Below are positions 63,042 through 64,000 of a DNA stretch of 64,000 nucleotides, piece by piece. The stretch is from Burkholderia latens (GTDB taxonomy: Bacteria > Pseudomonadota > Gammaproteobacteria > Burkholderiales > Burkholderiaceae). The stretch lies in contig NZ_CP013435.1 in assembly GCF_001718795.1 (NCBI RefSeq), positions 2,170,001 through 2,234,000 of the forward strand, written 5' to 3'. The notes under the pieces are model-generated. The model did not search any database. It was not told the origin of the DNA and saw only the letters and a list, made by a program, of their open reading frames with translations. The first letter of the stretch is position 1; every line of letters starts with the position of its first letter. The translations under genes and the position numbers were made by a program.

Positions 63042-63899
63042 ATGACAGCCCTCCTCATCGACGGCAACGCCCTCTCGAAGACCTTGCGCGCGCAGGCCGC
63101 CGAGCGTGCCGCCGCCCTGACCGCACGCGGCCACCAGCCCGGTCTCGCGGTGATTCTCGTCGGCGCGAACCCGGCGAGCGAAGTCTACGTGCGCAACAAG
63201 ATCAAGGCGTGCGAAGACAACGGTTTCTTCTCGCAGAAGGACGCGTACCCGGACACGCTGTCGGAAGCCGATCTCCTCGCGCGCATCGACGAACTGAACC
63301 GCGATCCGAAAATCCACGGCATCCTGGTCCAGCTGCCGCTGCCGGCGCACATCGACAGCCACAAGGTGATCGAGGCGATCGCGCCCGAGAAGGACGTCGA
63401 CGGCTTCCACGTCGCTAACGCCGGTGCGCTGATGACGGGCAAGCCGCTGTTCCGCCCGTGCACGCCGTATGGCGTGATGAAGATGTTCGAAGCGCACGAC
63501 ATTCCGCTGCAGGGCGCGAACGCGGTCGTGATCGGCCGCTCGAACATCGTCGGCAAGCCGATGGCGATGCTGCTGCTCGAAGCCGGTGCGACGGTGACGA
63601 TCTGCCACAGCAAGACCCGCGATCTCGCTGCGCACACGCGGCAGGCCGACATCGTGGTGGCCGCCGTCGGCAAGCGCAACATCCTGACGGCCGACATGGT
63701 CAAGCCCGGCGCGACGGTGATCGACGTCGGCATGAACCGCGACGACGCGGGCAAGCTGTGCGGCGACGTCGACTTCGCGGGCGTGAAGGAAGTTGCCGGC
63801 CACATCACGCCGGTGCCGGGTGGCGTCGGCCCGATGACCATCACGATGCTGCTGATCAACACGATCGAAGCGGCCGAGCGCGCCGCCGCCGGCGCGTAA
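63042..63899 (+). CDS. folD: Bifunctional methylenetetrahydrofolate dehydrogenase/cyclohydrolase FolD
   Basis: A 285-residue enzyme interconverting 5,10-methylene- and 10-formyl-tetrahydrofolate. The catalytic Lys is in [14 protein letters not shown] follows, the NADP loop is GRSNIVGKP and the C-terminal signature is [16 protein letters not shown] precedes the ATG at 63042. Confidence 0.98.
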   Translation: MTALLIDGNALSKTLRAQAAERAAALTARGHQPGLAVILVGANPASEVYVRNKIKACEDNGFFSQKDAYPDTLSEADLLARIDELNRDPKIHGILVQLPLPAHIDSHKVIEAIAPEKDVDGFHVANAGALMTGKPLFRPCTPYGVMKMFEAHDIPLQGANAVVIGRSNIVGKPMAMLLLEAGATVTICHSKTRDLAAHTRQADIVVAAVGKRNILTADMVKPGATVIDVGMNRDDAGKLCGDVDFAGVKEVAGHITPVPGGVGPMTITMLLINTIEAAERAAAGA

Positions 63900-63926
63900 G
63901 CGGCACGCAAGCCCACTTTCCGTCCA

Positions 63927-63950
63927 GCCGGCGCGCGTTCGTGCGCCGGC
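63927..63950 (+). terminator. Hairpin after folD
   Basis: GCCGGCGC and GCGCCGGC flank a short loop 28 bp after folD. No T-run follows. Confidence 0.35.
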
Positions 63951-64000
63951 GCCCGGCCGGCCGTCATCGCGGCCGCGTCGCAACGCTGTCACACCATCCC

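Overview
The window is a GC-rich chromosomal segment from a betaproteobacterium, almost certainly Burkholderia sensu stricto and most likely the B. cepacia complex. The evidence is the pyrG-kdsA-eno-ftsB block, the complete isc operon, the aceE-aceF-lpdA operon with a lipoyl domain on the E3 subunit, a phasin gene, strong third-position GC bias, and protein sequences typical of the genus. Nearly everything is conserved housekeeping sequence. I see no prophage, IS element, CRISPR array, rRNA or tRNA gene.

Layout. 1-1020: 5' part of an M20 amidohydrolase on the minus strand, running off the left edge. 1.4-4.35 kb: the only clearly accessory stretch. It carries a MerR regulator, an alpha/beta hydrolase and a small exported protein, and is bracketed by two copies of the mutS 5' end: a truncated one at 1417-1532 and the functional one from 4354. 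4.4-10.6 kb: mutS, an exported metallophosphoesterase-like protein, slyD, a cupin hydroxylase and an alanine-rich lipoprotein. 10.7-19.8 kb (minus): MBL hydrolase, bamC, dapA, a methyltransferase, trpS, an M50 peptidase, yciO, a YciV-type PHP phosphatase, an alpha/beta hydrolase and a DUF455 protein. 19.9-21.9 kb (plus): gamma carbonic anhydrase, hslO and a lipoprotein. 22-33 kb (minus): ftsB, eno, kdsA, pyrG, a TTG-start hydrolase, comEC, tatD, lolD and lolC. 33.2-39.9 kb (plus): an RpfE-type protein, recJ, prfB with its programmed +1 frameshift, lysS and a glycine-zipper protein. 40-46.6 kb (minus): iscR-S-U-A-hscB-hscA-fdx-iscX behind two IscR-type boxes, then a low-molecular-weight phosphatase. 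46.7-50.2 kb: a small exported protein and a lutA-lutB pair diverging from an IclR regulator. 50.3-52.7 kb: pbpG and phaP. 52.9-59.4 kb (minus): the pyruvate dehydrogenase operon. 59.6-62.8 kb: a PAS histidine kinase and FixJ-type regulator. 63.0-63.9 kb: folD.

Functional links visible in the sequence: the isc genes form one autoregulated Fe-S assembly unit; aceE, aceF and lpdA supply the three enzymes of one complex; phaP sits beside the operon that makes acetyl-CoA, the precursor of polyhydroxyalkanoate; and lolC/lolD serve the export of lipoproteins, three of which (BamC and the products at 10316 and 21582) are encoded here. The observations most worth a second look are the duplicated mutS 5' end around a small gene cassette, the overlapping start-site arrangement at 3718-3738, the inverted repeats around the phaP promoter, the inverted repeat between aceE and the sensor kinase, the palindrome in front of the IclR gene in a lut locus lacking lutC, and the alanine-zipper-like lipoprotein. 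No obviously new multigene system is present.
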